Part shown: positions 1 to 5,616 of the stretch, in pieces
Layout: each line of letters opens with the position of its first letter
Position numbering within the stretch: the first letter of the stretch is position 1
Assembly (NCBI GenBank): GCA_028693775.1
Contig: JAQUUS010000121.1
Span: 1 to 5,616 of the forward strand
DNA: 5,616 nt
Direction of reading: 5' to 3'
Source of the DNA: Alphaproteobacteria bacterium
GTDB taxonomy: Bacteria; Pseudomonadota; Alphaproteobacteria; UBA9219
Made by a program: the position numbers and the translations under genes
Notes under the pieces: model-generated
Told to the model about the DNA's origin: nothing
The model's database searches: none
Seen by the model: the letters and a program-made list of their open reading frames with translations, nothing else

Positions 1-133
1 GGGCGCTGCGCTCGTTAGGAATGTCCATGACGGAGCGAGCGATCAGGAAGGAGCGAATGCGGCCGGTCAAGGCGCGAACGAGAAAGAAACTCAGGACCGT
101 AAGAACGCCGAAAGAAAGAAGCATCGTATCCAT
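1..133 (-). CDS. Glycosyltransferase family 4 (MraY/WecA-like), N-terminal fragment
   Basis: Only the first 44 codons are inside the window; the gene runs off the left edge. The translation has a hydrophobic first helix (about residues 4-22), a short basic stretch (RIRSF), then DIPNERS at residues 37-43. A first membrane helix followed by D-x-P-N-x-R-S is the usual N-terminus of membrane enzymes that move a sugar-1-phosphate from a UDP-sugar to undecaprenyl phosphate, the first step of O-antigen, capsule or similar glycan assembly at the inner membrane. The Asp-rich catalytic loops lie outside the window, so the sugar cannot be named. The start is uncertain: the ATG at 133 fits the family's usual spacing, but an in-frame ATG at 175 would add 14 residues, and neither has a good Shine-Dalgarno sequence. 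It follows the 235-849 gene on the same strand with about 100 bases between, so co-transcription is possible. Confidence 0.72.
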   Translation of the reverse strand, partial: MDTMLLSFGVLTVLSFFLVRALTGRIRSFLIARSVMDIPNERSA

Positions 134-234
134 CGCGGAAAGAGGACGCGGAAAAACCCCAACGCCTTGCAGCATCCATTAAAATTTAGGAAAACGAAGA
201 CCAAGCGCTTTTTTGGCCGAAGCGGGCGTATTTA

Positions 235-849
235 TTAAAGCGGAGCGGGTTCCGGATGAGCCGGAAGGCTTTTGCTTTTTTCTGCGCGTTCATAAACAAC
301 GCGTTCGAGGGCGTCCTTATAGATTTCTGCGCCTGAGATCATGCAAATCCCGGCCCAGGGGAGCAGGGTGACGGGATCGTGAGATGTGCCATAATTGAAG
401 GCCGCATACCCGACGCACAAAGCCGAGGCCACCAGATTGTCGCGAGTGACTCTCGAAAAGATCCGCTTTGTGGCGACGGAATAACCTGTTGCATTGAGCC
501 GGAACGCGTTTGTCAGGGCTTTGGCCTTGGCGAGAGGAGAACTCGGGCCTGTTGTGCGAAACGGATCTTCCTTGGCCCATTCAACGAGATTGGGAAGCGC
601 GGAGAGCCCGCCGTAAACCAGTCCGCCGAGTCCGCCGATAAAGCTGAACGAAAGAGGTTCTGTCCCCTGGATGTTGGCAGCTATGCCCGCGACGCAAAGA
701 AGGGTTCCTGCGGTTGCAGTTGCGATGCCAACGGTATCATAAGGAGCGGCCTTCAGGCTGCGAAGAGTGTCTTTCGAATAAGAGACAAGGTGTTGCGATT
801 TTTGAGCGAGTGTGCGAGGCAACTGCGCAATATTAACGTCCAGAGACAT
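235..849 (-). CDS. Hypothetical multi-pass membrane protein
   Basis: I do not recognise this 204-residue protein. From the ATG at 849 it has a polar, basic N-terminus of about 38 residues, then two hydrophobic Gly/Ala-rich segments (about 39-59 and 66-86), a polar Lys/Arg-rich middle (about 90-135), two more hydrophobic segments (about 138-155 and 159-175) and a charged tail ending in proline-rich sequence. This suggests a four-helix inner-membrane protein with the basic middle loop in the cytoplasm; no catalytic motif or signal peptide is visible. The start is a choice: an in-frame GTG at 861 gives 208 residues, but it lies inside GGTGGGA (856-862), which is well placed as a ribosome binding site six bases before the ATG. 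The coding call rests on a long open frame with sensible membrane-protein composition. Its neighbour downstream is the partial glycan transferase; a link in function is only a guess. Confidence 0.68.
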   Translation of the reverse strand: MSLDVNIAQLPRTLAQKSQHLVSYSKDTLRSLKAAPYDTVGIATATAGTLLCVAGIAANIQGTEPLSFSFIGGLGGLVYGGLSALPNLVEWAKEDPFRTTGPSSPLAKAKALTNAFRLNATGYSVATKRIFSRVTRDNLVASALCVGYAAFNYGTSHDPVTLLPWAGICMISGAEIYKDALERVVYERAEKSKSLPAHPEPAPL

Positions 850-855
850 TTCAAA

Positions 856-862
856 TCCCACC
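856..862 (-). promoter_or_regulatory. Probable ribosome binding site deciding the start of the 235-849 gene
   Basis: On the minus strand GGTGGGA is followed by six bases (TTTGAA) and then ATG. It is a partial Shine-Dalgarno match at suitable spacing. Because it overlaps the alternative GTG codon at 859-861, it favours the ATG at 849. The stretch further upstream contains an alternating AT run at 876-884 that could supply a -10 element, but I found no matching -35 at 16-18 bases. Confidence 0.4.
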
Positions 863-922
863 GTAAAAAACAGACATATATATAGAGAGAAACTACAAAA
901 CCGATTTTCTGCAAAAACGTCC

Positions 923-952
923 TTGAAAGCAAACCCTTTTGGTTTTTATTAA
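923..952 (+). promoter_or_regulatory. Candidate sigma70-type promoter for the 1085-1540 gene
   Basis: TTGAAA at 923-928 is followed after 18 bases by TATTAA at 947-952, each a good match to the -35 and -10 consensus. Transcription would start near 959, giving a leader of roughly 125 bases before the preferred ATG at 1085. It lies in the AT-rich divergent region between the 235-849 gene and this gene. No operator or riboswitch-like structure is evident in the leader. Confidence 0.4.
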
Positions 953-1084
953 CTATGTTTCCACCATTTCTCCGTCTTCCCAACGCATTCTGGAACAAAA
1001 ATCCTGATTTACCTTTTATTTCCAGTACGTTTGTTAATGTCCCCAGGCCAAATCCGGCTTCAACCAAGGCCCACCAAACACCTC

Positions 1085-1540
1085 ATGACCGAACGCCCAT
1101 CCACATCCGGCAAAAGCTATTTTGCGCGTTACTGGCGCGGCGAACTTTCGTTGGCGCGGTCGTTGTGGATCAACCAGATTTCAATAACGATTTATTATAT
1201 TCTTGTCGTTGTTGCGATCCATTATGCGCTTGTCGAGTATTGGCCCGGAGGCATATGGACCGGATCCGGCAAGACCGTATATGCCTTTCTGTCGGCGTTG
1301 TCTTATCCAATGCTTCTGGCCTTGGAGGTTTGGTGCACAGTTGGAACCTTGCGCGCGGCCCGTCAGTCGTGGCGCTCAGGAAAAAGAGCGCGGCCCATTG
1401 CGGTCTTGCTGTCCAGCATCCTTATTCTCGGATTAACCGTCGCATGCGGCATCGTCCTTGTATACAAGGAGTTTGACGACGGCCCCCCTCAATCGTCTGC
1501 CTGCCTTGCAGGCAATACGATCGCTTGCGCCGTATACTAA
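1085..1540 (+). CDS. Small three-helix membrane protein with YWRGEL-type N-terminus
   Basis: The product is 151 residues from the ATG at 1085. An amphipathic N-terminus carries YFARYWRGELSLARSLWIN (12-30), followed by three hydrophobic segments at about 31-50, 65-84 and 105-126. A cytoplasmic-looking basic loop (RAARQSWRSGKRAR, 90-103) lies between the second and third, and the tail contains two cysteines (140 and 148). The (Y/H)WRGEL...W(V/I)N start and the later VW..VG..R.A pattern match, from memory, small uncharacterised membrane proteins common in proteobacteria, sometimes with a tail outside the membrane; their function is unknown. In-frame codons at 1031 (TTG) and 1037 (ATG) would add 16-18 residues of unhelpful sequence, and neither these nor the ATG at 1085 has a clear Shine-Dalgarno sequence. 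I chose 1085 because the conserved motif begins soon after it. It converges on pfk, and the two stop codons overlap. Confidence 0.72.
   Translation: MTERPSTSGKSYFARYWRGELSLARSLWINQISITIYYILVVVAIHYALVEYWPGGIWTGSGKTVYAFLSALSYPMLLALEVWCTVGTLRAARQSWRSGKRARPIAVLLSSILILGLTVACGIVLVYKEFDDGPPQSSACLAGNTIACAVY
1498..1514. repeat. Perfect 7-bp inverted repeat at the end of the 1085-1540 gene
   Basis: TGCCTGC, three bases, then GCAGGCA. It encodes residues of the tail of the plus-strand protein and lies 23 bases beyond the stop codon of the converging pfk gene. As RNA it would form a tight GC-rich hairpin on either strand. No run of T follows it in either direction, so it is not a standard intrinsic terminator; it could slow polymerase or protect the 3' end of the pfk message. 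Confidence 0.45.
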
Positions 1541-2628
1541 GAGCCATCTCCCAAACAAATCCCCAGCCCGCGCGCGGTCTTGACCAGCGGTCCCTGCGGA
1601 TCGACCACGCAGGTATGCTCGATGGCGTCGGCGATGGGAACGTCGACAATGCGCCTGTTGGTCCATGCGACCATGCGGTCGAACTTCCCTTGCTCGATGA
1701 GCGTAACGGCATGAACGCCGAAAGCCGATGCGAGCATGCGGTCGCGCCAGTTCGGCTGCCCGCCGCGTTGAAGATGGCCCAAAACAGTCACGCGCGTTTC
1801 GGCCTGGCATGCATCTGCAATCTGATCGCCGATAAAATGGCCAATTCCGCCCAGCCGTTTTTCGCCGCCGAAATACTTCTGCTGAATGGTCACTCCCTCC
1901 GGGGTCAAAATAGCTTCTGACACGACAACGAGAGCGAAATTGCGTCCGCGTTTCTGGAGCGATTTGATATGCGCGACGATATTCTCGATTTTGTAAGGAA
2001 TTTCCGGGATCAAAATAACATCCGCGCCTCCCGCGATTCCCGCCGACAAGGCAATATGCCCTGCATCGCGCCCCATGACCTCAAGAATCATAATGCGATC
2101 ATGGCTGGCCGCCGTCGGTTGCAAGCGGTCCAAAGCCTCCGTCGCGACATCGACAGCGGTGCTGAACCCGACCGACGTTTCCGTGATTGCAAGATCGTTG
2201 TCGATTGTTTTGGGAATGCCGATGAGCGGAAACCCGCCTTGCTTGGCCAGCCGCGACAGAATGGCAAGGCTGCCGTCGCCCCCGATACCGATCAGCGCAT
2301 CGCATCCGAGCGAGCGGAACGCGGCAATGATTTCCTCCGAACGGTCTTTGATAGAGCCGTCGGGCATGGGATAAGCGAAGGGATCGCCTTTATTGGTGGT
2401 GCCCAGAATGGTGCCGCCCTGCCGCATGACAACAGTGTCGACGTTTTCGCAAGTAAGCGGAATAACCTGAGGAGGGGAGGTCAACAACCCGTGAGTGCCG
2501 TGCTTGATGCCGACGACTTCCCATTTGAGGGTTTGAGCATGCAGAACAACGGCTCTGATGACGGCATTCAACCCGGCGCAATCGCCGCCGCTTGTGAGAA
2601 TGCCAATACGTTTAGAATGAGTTGCCAT
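1537..2628 (-). CDS. pfkA: 6-phosphofructokinase, mixed-substrate (group III) type
   Basis: This cytoplasmic enzyme phosphorylates fructose 6-phosphate to fructose 1,6-bisphosphate, the committed step of glycolysis. The 363-residue length fits the compact bacterial family. Visible motifs in order are TSGGDCAGLN (12-21, nucleotide loop), GGTILGTTNKGDPF (71-84), GGDGS (116-120), PKTIDND (139-145, with Asp143 the expected catalytic base), MGRDAGH (185-191), the PEIPY segment (208-212) and LGHLQRGG (283-290). Gly119 corresponds to E. coli Gly104 and points to ATP as donor, since PPi enzymes usually carry Asp there. Lys140, where E. coli has Gly124, is typical of PPi-dependent and mixed-type enzymes. 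ATP use is therefore likely but not certain. The ATG at 2628 is chosen because homology starts at once (KRIGILTSGGD); the frame stays open upstream without any sensible sequence. A weak AGG lies eight bases before the start. It has its own promoter region and ends in a four-base convergent overlap with the 1085-1540 gene. Confidence 0.95.
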   Translation of the reverse strand: MATHSKRIGILTSGGDCAGLNAVIRAVVLHAQTLKWEVVGIKHGTHGLLTSPPQVIPLTCENVDTVVMRQGGTILGTTNKGDPFAYPMPDGSIKDRSEEIIAAFRSLGCDALIGIGGDGSLAILSRLAKQGGFPLIGIPKTIDNDLAITETSVGFSTAVDVATEALDRLQPTAASHDRIMILEVMGRDAGHIALSAGIAGGADVILIPEIPYKIENIVAHIKSLQKRGRNFALVVVSEAILTPEGVTIQQKYFGGEKRLGGIGHFIGDQIADACQAETRVTVLGHLQRGGQPNWRDRMLASAFGVHAVTLIEQGKFDRMVAWTNRRIVDVPIADAIEHTCVVDPQGPLVKTARGLGICLGDGS

Positions 2629-2657
2629 ATCCCATACCTGTTTTATAAATTCCGAAA

Positions 2658-2663
2658 ATTCTA
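2658..2663 (-). promoter_or_regulatory. Candidate proximal pfk promoter (extended -10)
   Basis: On the minus strand TGGTAGAAT gives an extended -10 (TGn plus TAGAAT, five of six consensus bases). Transcription would start near 2651, leaving a leader of about 23 bases before the pfk ATG at 2628, which is a suitable length. The -35 at 17 bases (GTGGTG) is poor, as is tolerated with an extended -10. Confidence 0.4.
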
Positions 2664-2731
2664 CCACAAAAAATCCAAAGCACCACCGCCAGACTATCTT
2701 TTCCGCTCGGACAATCTGTAGGAAAGAACAT

Positions 2732-2737
2732 ATTATA
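2732..2737 (-). promoter_or_regulatory. Candidate distal pfk promoter (-10 TATAAT)
   Basis: The minus strand reads TGCTATATAAT: an exact TATAAT at 2732-2737, overlapping a TGn-TATATA extended form. It lies about 100 bases upstream of pfk. No convincing -35 is present (GGCAAC at 16 bases is weak). It sits between the hairpins at 2773-2819 and the proximal promoter, as expected for a promoter serving pfk rather than the upstream gene. Confidence 0.3.
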
Positions 2738-2772
2738 TAGCAAGAGAAGTCCTGTTGCCCGGCATATGGAAA

Positions 2773-2819
2773 CGAATCGCGGCATGGGCCGCTTCGCCTT
2801 CGGGCAAAGAAGCCCAAGG
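2773..2819. terminator. Two adjacent hairpins, possible terminator after the autotransporter gene
   Basis: Two stem-loops lie back to back 25-71 bases beyond the autotransporter stop. The first is GCGGC-ATGG-GCCGC (2779-2792), lengthened by CGAA/TTCG after a two-base bulge. The second is CCTT-c-GGGC-AAAGAA-GCCC-AAGG (2797-2819). Neither is followed by a clean T run on the minus strand, so intrinsic termination is uncertain. Their position between the autotransporter gene and the pfk promoters suggests they help separate the two transcripts. Confidence 0.3.
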
Positions 2820-2843
2820 TTAATCCGAAAAAATCGTCCCGAC

Positions 2844-5552
2844 CTAGAAGCCCAGCGTATAGGAGGCCATCACCGAAGTGGCGGTTGCATTCAAAATGGG
2901 CTGTTGTTGCCATATGGCTGTCAAGCCGATCCGCCCTGCGTTTTCGATGTCGTATGAGAGCGAGGCGCCTGCGGTCGCCATCGTATTCTTATGGGAGGGC
3001 ATCGCAATGCTAAAGCTCGTGAACCCGGGAACGATGCTGGTTCCCCGATAATCATTCATCCTATAGGAGAGGTTTTGTATGAGACCTGCGCTAAGAGAGC
3101 CGCGCAGATTGTCCGCCAAAACGCCGGAGATGCCGGTTCCTACGAGAGCGGAGAGCATATTTTGATTTGTGTCTTGATAGCTCACGGGAAAAGCCGTCGA
3201 GGAAAGCTGGTCATCCATATAGCCGTTGATATTGAGGCTCGTATAGCGCAAGCCCGCATAAGGTGCGAGTACAAGGTTTTTCGACAACGGTTCGACATAG
3301 CTCATTTTGAGCTGGTAAGCCTGCCCGTTGGATTGAGTGATCCCCTTCGCGGCCTCGGTCAGGGACGATGCTGTGCGGCCTATCGAAAGTCTGTTCGATG
3401 AAAAAGCCGTCGAAGCGTGAACGTTGAGGCCTGTCCCGTCGTCGGAAGAAGACCAGTTGCCGAAGACCCCGAACATGGGCCCCAGACGGCTTTCGCTGAC
3501 ATTGCCTGTGGTTTCCCTGCCGAAGGCCTGATCGATAAAAGCGCCGAAGCGTAGCGCGGGGAGGGGCCTATATCCCACAACGAAAAACCCTGCGCCTGTA
3601 TTGTTGGCCGCCCCGTCGCCGATACGCGTATAGCGGCCGCCGGCGCTGACGCACATGTTATTTTTGTCGAACAGGGAGCAATCGTAAGTCAACCCGCTTA
3701 GCAGAGCGGCGGATTGCGAATTCATGGCGACGCCCAAAGCGGGAGCGTTTTGACGGACATCCTGCAACAAGGCCGTAGAGTTTGGCGTAATATAAAGATA
3801 AACGTCATTCGCATCGTATCCGAGAAGATAGCCGAGAGACGTAAGAGACGATAGGTTTGTGCTGAAGGTGGAGAACTCTCCCGTAACCCCTCCTGTTGCG
3901 GTAAGAAGCGGATATTTGCCGACGGTGTAAGTTCCGGCCGAAGCGGTAAGAGAGAGTTCGCCGTCGACGCTTGCGGTTCCCGCCACGGATACGGTTTGAA
4001 AAGAGTCCGGACTGCAGGAAAGGACAAGATCGCCCGTGCTGCTTTGAGTATAAGTGCCGCCGAGGACGACCGTTGAGCTTGAGCCGGAAAGATCGAATGT
4101 GCCGTTATTGATCACAGCCGACGACGTAGAAATGGAGCCGCTTCCGGAAAGAGCAAGTGTCGAGCCTGAATCGATCGTAGTGGGCCCCGTATAAGTGTTG
4201 ACGGCTGTGAGGTTCAAGGTGCCGCCGCCGGTAACCACAACATCGCCGGGGCTGGCGCCATCGGAAATGACGGAGGAGACCGTTGTGGTTGTGCCCGAAG
4301 CCACATTGAATACAGGATCGCCCGATACGGTAATGGGAACGGCGATAGTCATATTGGCAAGCAGGGACAAGGTCGCGGGCGTGGTATCGGACCCGACGAG
4401 ATCGAGTCCGCCTGTACCCAAAGCGCCAGAAGAGCTGATGGCCAAAGTTGCCCCGGACGTAACCAAAGTTCCGCCCGTATAGGTGTTGTTGCTGTTTGTC
4501 AGAGATACGGTCCCGCCTGTTCCGGAGTTCTCGATGATTAAACGTCCGGCTTCACCGGAGGAGGCATCGGTGAATTGACCGGAGAACGTAGCTGAGGTTC
4601 CGGATTGATCGATATATCCGTCGTTAGATGTAATCGAAAAATTACTTGCATATGTGCCGGTTTGATCGACGCTTAGCGTCCCGCCGTCGAAGCGAAGATT
4701 GTAATTCCCCGAGCCAAGCATCGATACGCTGTTATAGCCCGCCGTGCCGTTATTGTTGCTAACGATATCCGGGGCGGATTCTCCAGCGCTTGTTCCTGTT
4801 TGAGATGAATATATGCCGACCGTATAGTTATCGGATTCGAACCCGGTGCCTGAAATCACAATTTTGTCGAACGAGCCGTTTGTGTCGTAAAAGTTCACAA
4901 AGGCATAAGGCTCGCCCGTATTTTGATTCAGAAAGGCCGTTGTGGGATTGCCGTAGTATCCGCTGTTGCTCGCAACAAGAGCCGACATCGTCGCGGTGTC
5001 GAACGAATAGAGAAGGGTGTCGTCGGAATAGAGAGAAACGGTATTGCCGCTGTTCATAGCGGATATCCAGATACCGAAATATGTAACGTCCTGATTGAGA
5101 ACGATCGTTACCTGTTGTGTCGTAGAGCTAAAATAATCCGTTGCATAATAACCGGTACCGCCTGCGCCGCCGTACTGGTCTGCCGCCGTAACCGCGACGT
5201 TTGTAATTGTGGCGCTAAGTCCCGATATCGCATCATAACCGCCAACGATGCCGGAAAAGCTCGTCGAGAGGGTCTGGAATCCCGATCCGACATAAGCGGA
5301 ATAAGAGTTGAAATCCTCAACGCCAACGTTTGTGAAGCCTGAAGTCGTTTGCTGAACGCCCGGATCTTCGAGCGTAACCTGAATGGAGTCAGCGCAGGCG
5401 AAATCCGCGTTTGCCAAAAGAGCGCCCGCAAACGAACAGGCAAAGACAAAAGACCGGAAGCTTGTGGCCGCGCGAAGCGATGGAATTCTTGATGCGGATA
5501 TAGGGAGGCAAGGAGATTCAGGCCGCCCGATCTTGTTTTCAGTTCTGGTCAT
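2844..5552 (-). CDS. Autotransporter (type Va) with exosortase-surface-protein-like N-terminal domain
   Basis: This 902-residue protein should be secreted by type Va transport: Sec export, barrel insertion in the outer membrane, passenger displayed outside. A signal peptide has an unusually long polar n-region (about 1-33), a hydrophobic core (34-49) and likely cleavage after FACA (51-54). Residues about 55-250 form a distinct domain with ADQYGGAGGTG (124-134), YFGIW (158-162), YYGNP (199-203), EPYAFVNFY (214-222) and GFESDNYTV (237-245), which I recall from Npun_F0296-type exosortase-dependent surface proteins. A Ser/Thr/Gly-rich beta-helix-like passenger follows, with two autotransporter-associated repeats (NNTYTGGTLVTSGATL at 355-370; NTYTGPTTIDSGSTL at 452-466). 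The C-terminal beta-barrel covers about 632-902 and ends in the outer-membrane signature YTLGF. Cys625 and Cys634 may form a disulfide at its entry. No protease or lipase motif is visible, so adhesion or matrix binding is a guess. The ATG at 5552 is the only ATG before the signal core; an upstream in-frame TTG at 5600 is less likely. It has no Shine-Dalgarno sequence. Confidence 0.9.
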   Translation of the reverse strand: MTRTENKIGRPESPCLPISASRIPSLRAATSFRSFVFACSFAGALLANADFACADSIQVTLEDPGVQQTTSGFTNVGVEDFNSYSAYVGSGFQTLSTSFSGIVGGYDAISGLSATITNVAVTAADQYGGAGGTGYYATDYFSSTTQQVTIVLNQDVTYFGIWISAMNSGNTVSLYSDDTLLYSFDTATMSALVASNSGYYGNPTTAFLNQNTGEPYAFVNFYDTNGSFDKIVISGTGFESDNYTVGIYSSQTGTSAGESAPDIVSNNNGTAGYNSVSMLGSGNYNLRFDGGTLSVDQTGTYASNFSITSNDGYIDQSGTSATFSGQFTDASSGEAGRLIIENSGTGGTVSLTNSNNTYTGGTLVTSGATLAISSSGALGTGGLDLVGSDTTPATLSLLANMTIAVPITVSGDPVFNVASGTTTTVSSVISDGASPGDVVVTGGGTLNLTAVNTYTGPTTIDSGSTLALSGSGSISTSSAVINNGTFDLSGSSSTVVLGGTYTQSSTGDLVLSCSPDSFQTVSVAGTASVDGELSLTASAGTYTVGKYPLLTATGGVTGEFSTFSTNLSSLTSLGYLLGYDANDVYLYITPNSTALLQDVRQNAPALGVAMNSQSAALLSGLTYDCSLFDKNNMCVSAGGRYTRIGDGAANNTGAGFFVVGYRPLPALRFGAFIDQAFGRETTGNVSESRLGPMFGVFGNWSSSDDGTGLNVHASTAFSSNRLSIGRTASSLTEAAKGITQSNGQAYQLKMSYVEPLSKNLVLAPYAGLRYTSLNINGYMDDQLSSTAFPVSYQDTNQNMLSALVGTGISGVLADNLRGSLSAGLIQNLSYRMNDYRGTSIVPGFTSFSIAMPSHKNTMATAGASLSYDIENAGRIGLTAIWQQQPILNATATSVMASYTLGF

Positions 5553-5558
5553 TTGAGG

Positions 5559-5587
5559 TTTACAAATTAGAAATTGGCTCTTGCCAA
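5559..5587 (-). promoter_or_regulatory. Candidate promoter of the autotransporter gene
   Basis: On the minus strand TTGGCA (5582-5587, five of six -35 bases) is followed after 17 bases by TGTAAA (5559-5564, four of six -10 bases). Only six bases separate this -10 from the ATG at 5552, so the transcript would begin at or very near the start codon. A competing -10, TCTAAT (5566-5571), pairs poorly with TTACCT at 16 bases and would also give a very short leader. The -35 overlaps an inverted repeat, TTGGC-TCTT-GCCAA as read on the plus strand (5574-5587), which could be an operator. Confidence 0.35.
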
Positions 5588-5616
5588 AGGTAAGGGGCAA
5601 TTGGGAAGGATAGATA

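Noticed and set aside
181..234. CCAA...TTGG and AAGCGCTT palindromes after the 235-849 gene as a terminator.
   Set aside because: The stem is only four pairs around a long loop with no proper T tract after it on the minus strand.
876..890. Alternating AT run followed by GA repeats, resembling a microsatellite or strong -10.
   Set aside because: It is too short to be a repeat locus, and no -35 lies at 16-18 bases on the minus strand.
931..950. AAACC-CTTTT-GGTTT followed by TTATT, resembling a small plus-strand terminator.
   Set aside because: The stem is five pairs and AT-rich, no plus-strand gene ends before it, and it lies within the spacer of a better promoter candidate.
1969..2721. Long open frame on the plus strand across pfk.
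   Set aside because: It is antisense to a fully conserved phosphofructokinase, its translation shows no family features, and it arises from codon bias in the real gene.
2629..2913. In-frame upstream extension of pfk by 95 codons.
   Set aside because: The extension has no homology-like sequence, crosses the promoter region and the end of the autotransporter gene, and family similarity begins right after the ATG at 2628.
5388..5402. Cysteine 53 near the signal cleavage site of the autotransporter as a lipoprotein lipobox.
   Set aside because: The preceding residues are D-F-A, which do not fit the L-(A/S/T/V/I)-(G/A/S)-C pattern; ordinary cleavage after A54 is more likely.

Overview
The window holds one partial and four complete protein-coding genes, and no RNA gene, transposon or CRISPR array that I can see. 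Base composition is moderately GC-rich. A mixed-type 6-phosphofructokinase, a small membrane protein with a YWRGEL-type N-terminus and a classical autotransporter suggest a Gram-negative proteobacterium. I lean to Alphaproteobacteria, but that is an inference from remembered family distributions and no 16S or tRNA gene here can confirm it.

Layout, left to right. (1) The left edge carries the first 44 codons of a minus-strand polyprenyl-phosphate sugar-phosphate transferase of the MraY/WecA family. (2) At 235-849, minus, is an unrecognised membrane protein of 204 residues with about four hydrophobic segments. It lies upstream of the transferase on the same strand, so the two could be co-transcribed. 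(3) A 235-base AT-rich divergent region (850-1084) carries a plausible plus-strand promoter. (4) At 1085-1540, plus, is a 151-residue protein with three membrane segments. (5) At 1537-2628, minus, is 6-phosphofructokinase, whose stop codon overlaps the stop of the previous gene by four bases. (6) A 215-base gap (2629-2843) holds two candidate pfk promoters and two hairpins that may end the upstream transcript. (7) At 2844-5552, minus, is a 902-residue autotransporter with a signal peptide, an N-terminal domain resembling exosortase-dependent (PEP-CTERM) surface proteins, two autotransporter-associated beta-strand repeats and a C-terminal beta-barrel. (8) The last 64 bases hold its probable promoter.

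The genes do not form one pathway. The transferase (glycan export), the autotransporter and the two membrane proteins all concern the cell envelope, while pfk is a central glycolytic enzyme with its own promoter. I see no clear new multi-gene system. The most notable item is the domain combination in the autotransporter, followed by its possibly leaderless start.
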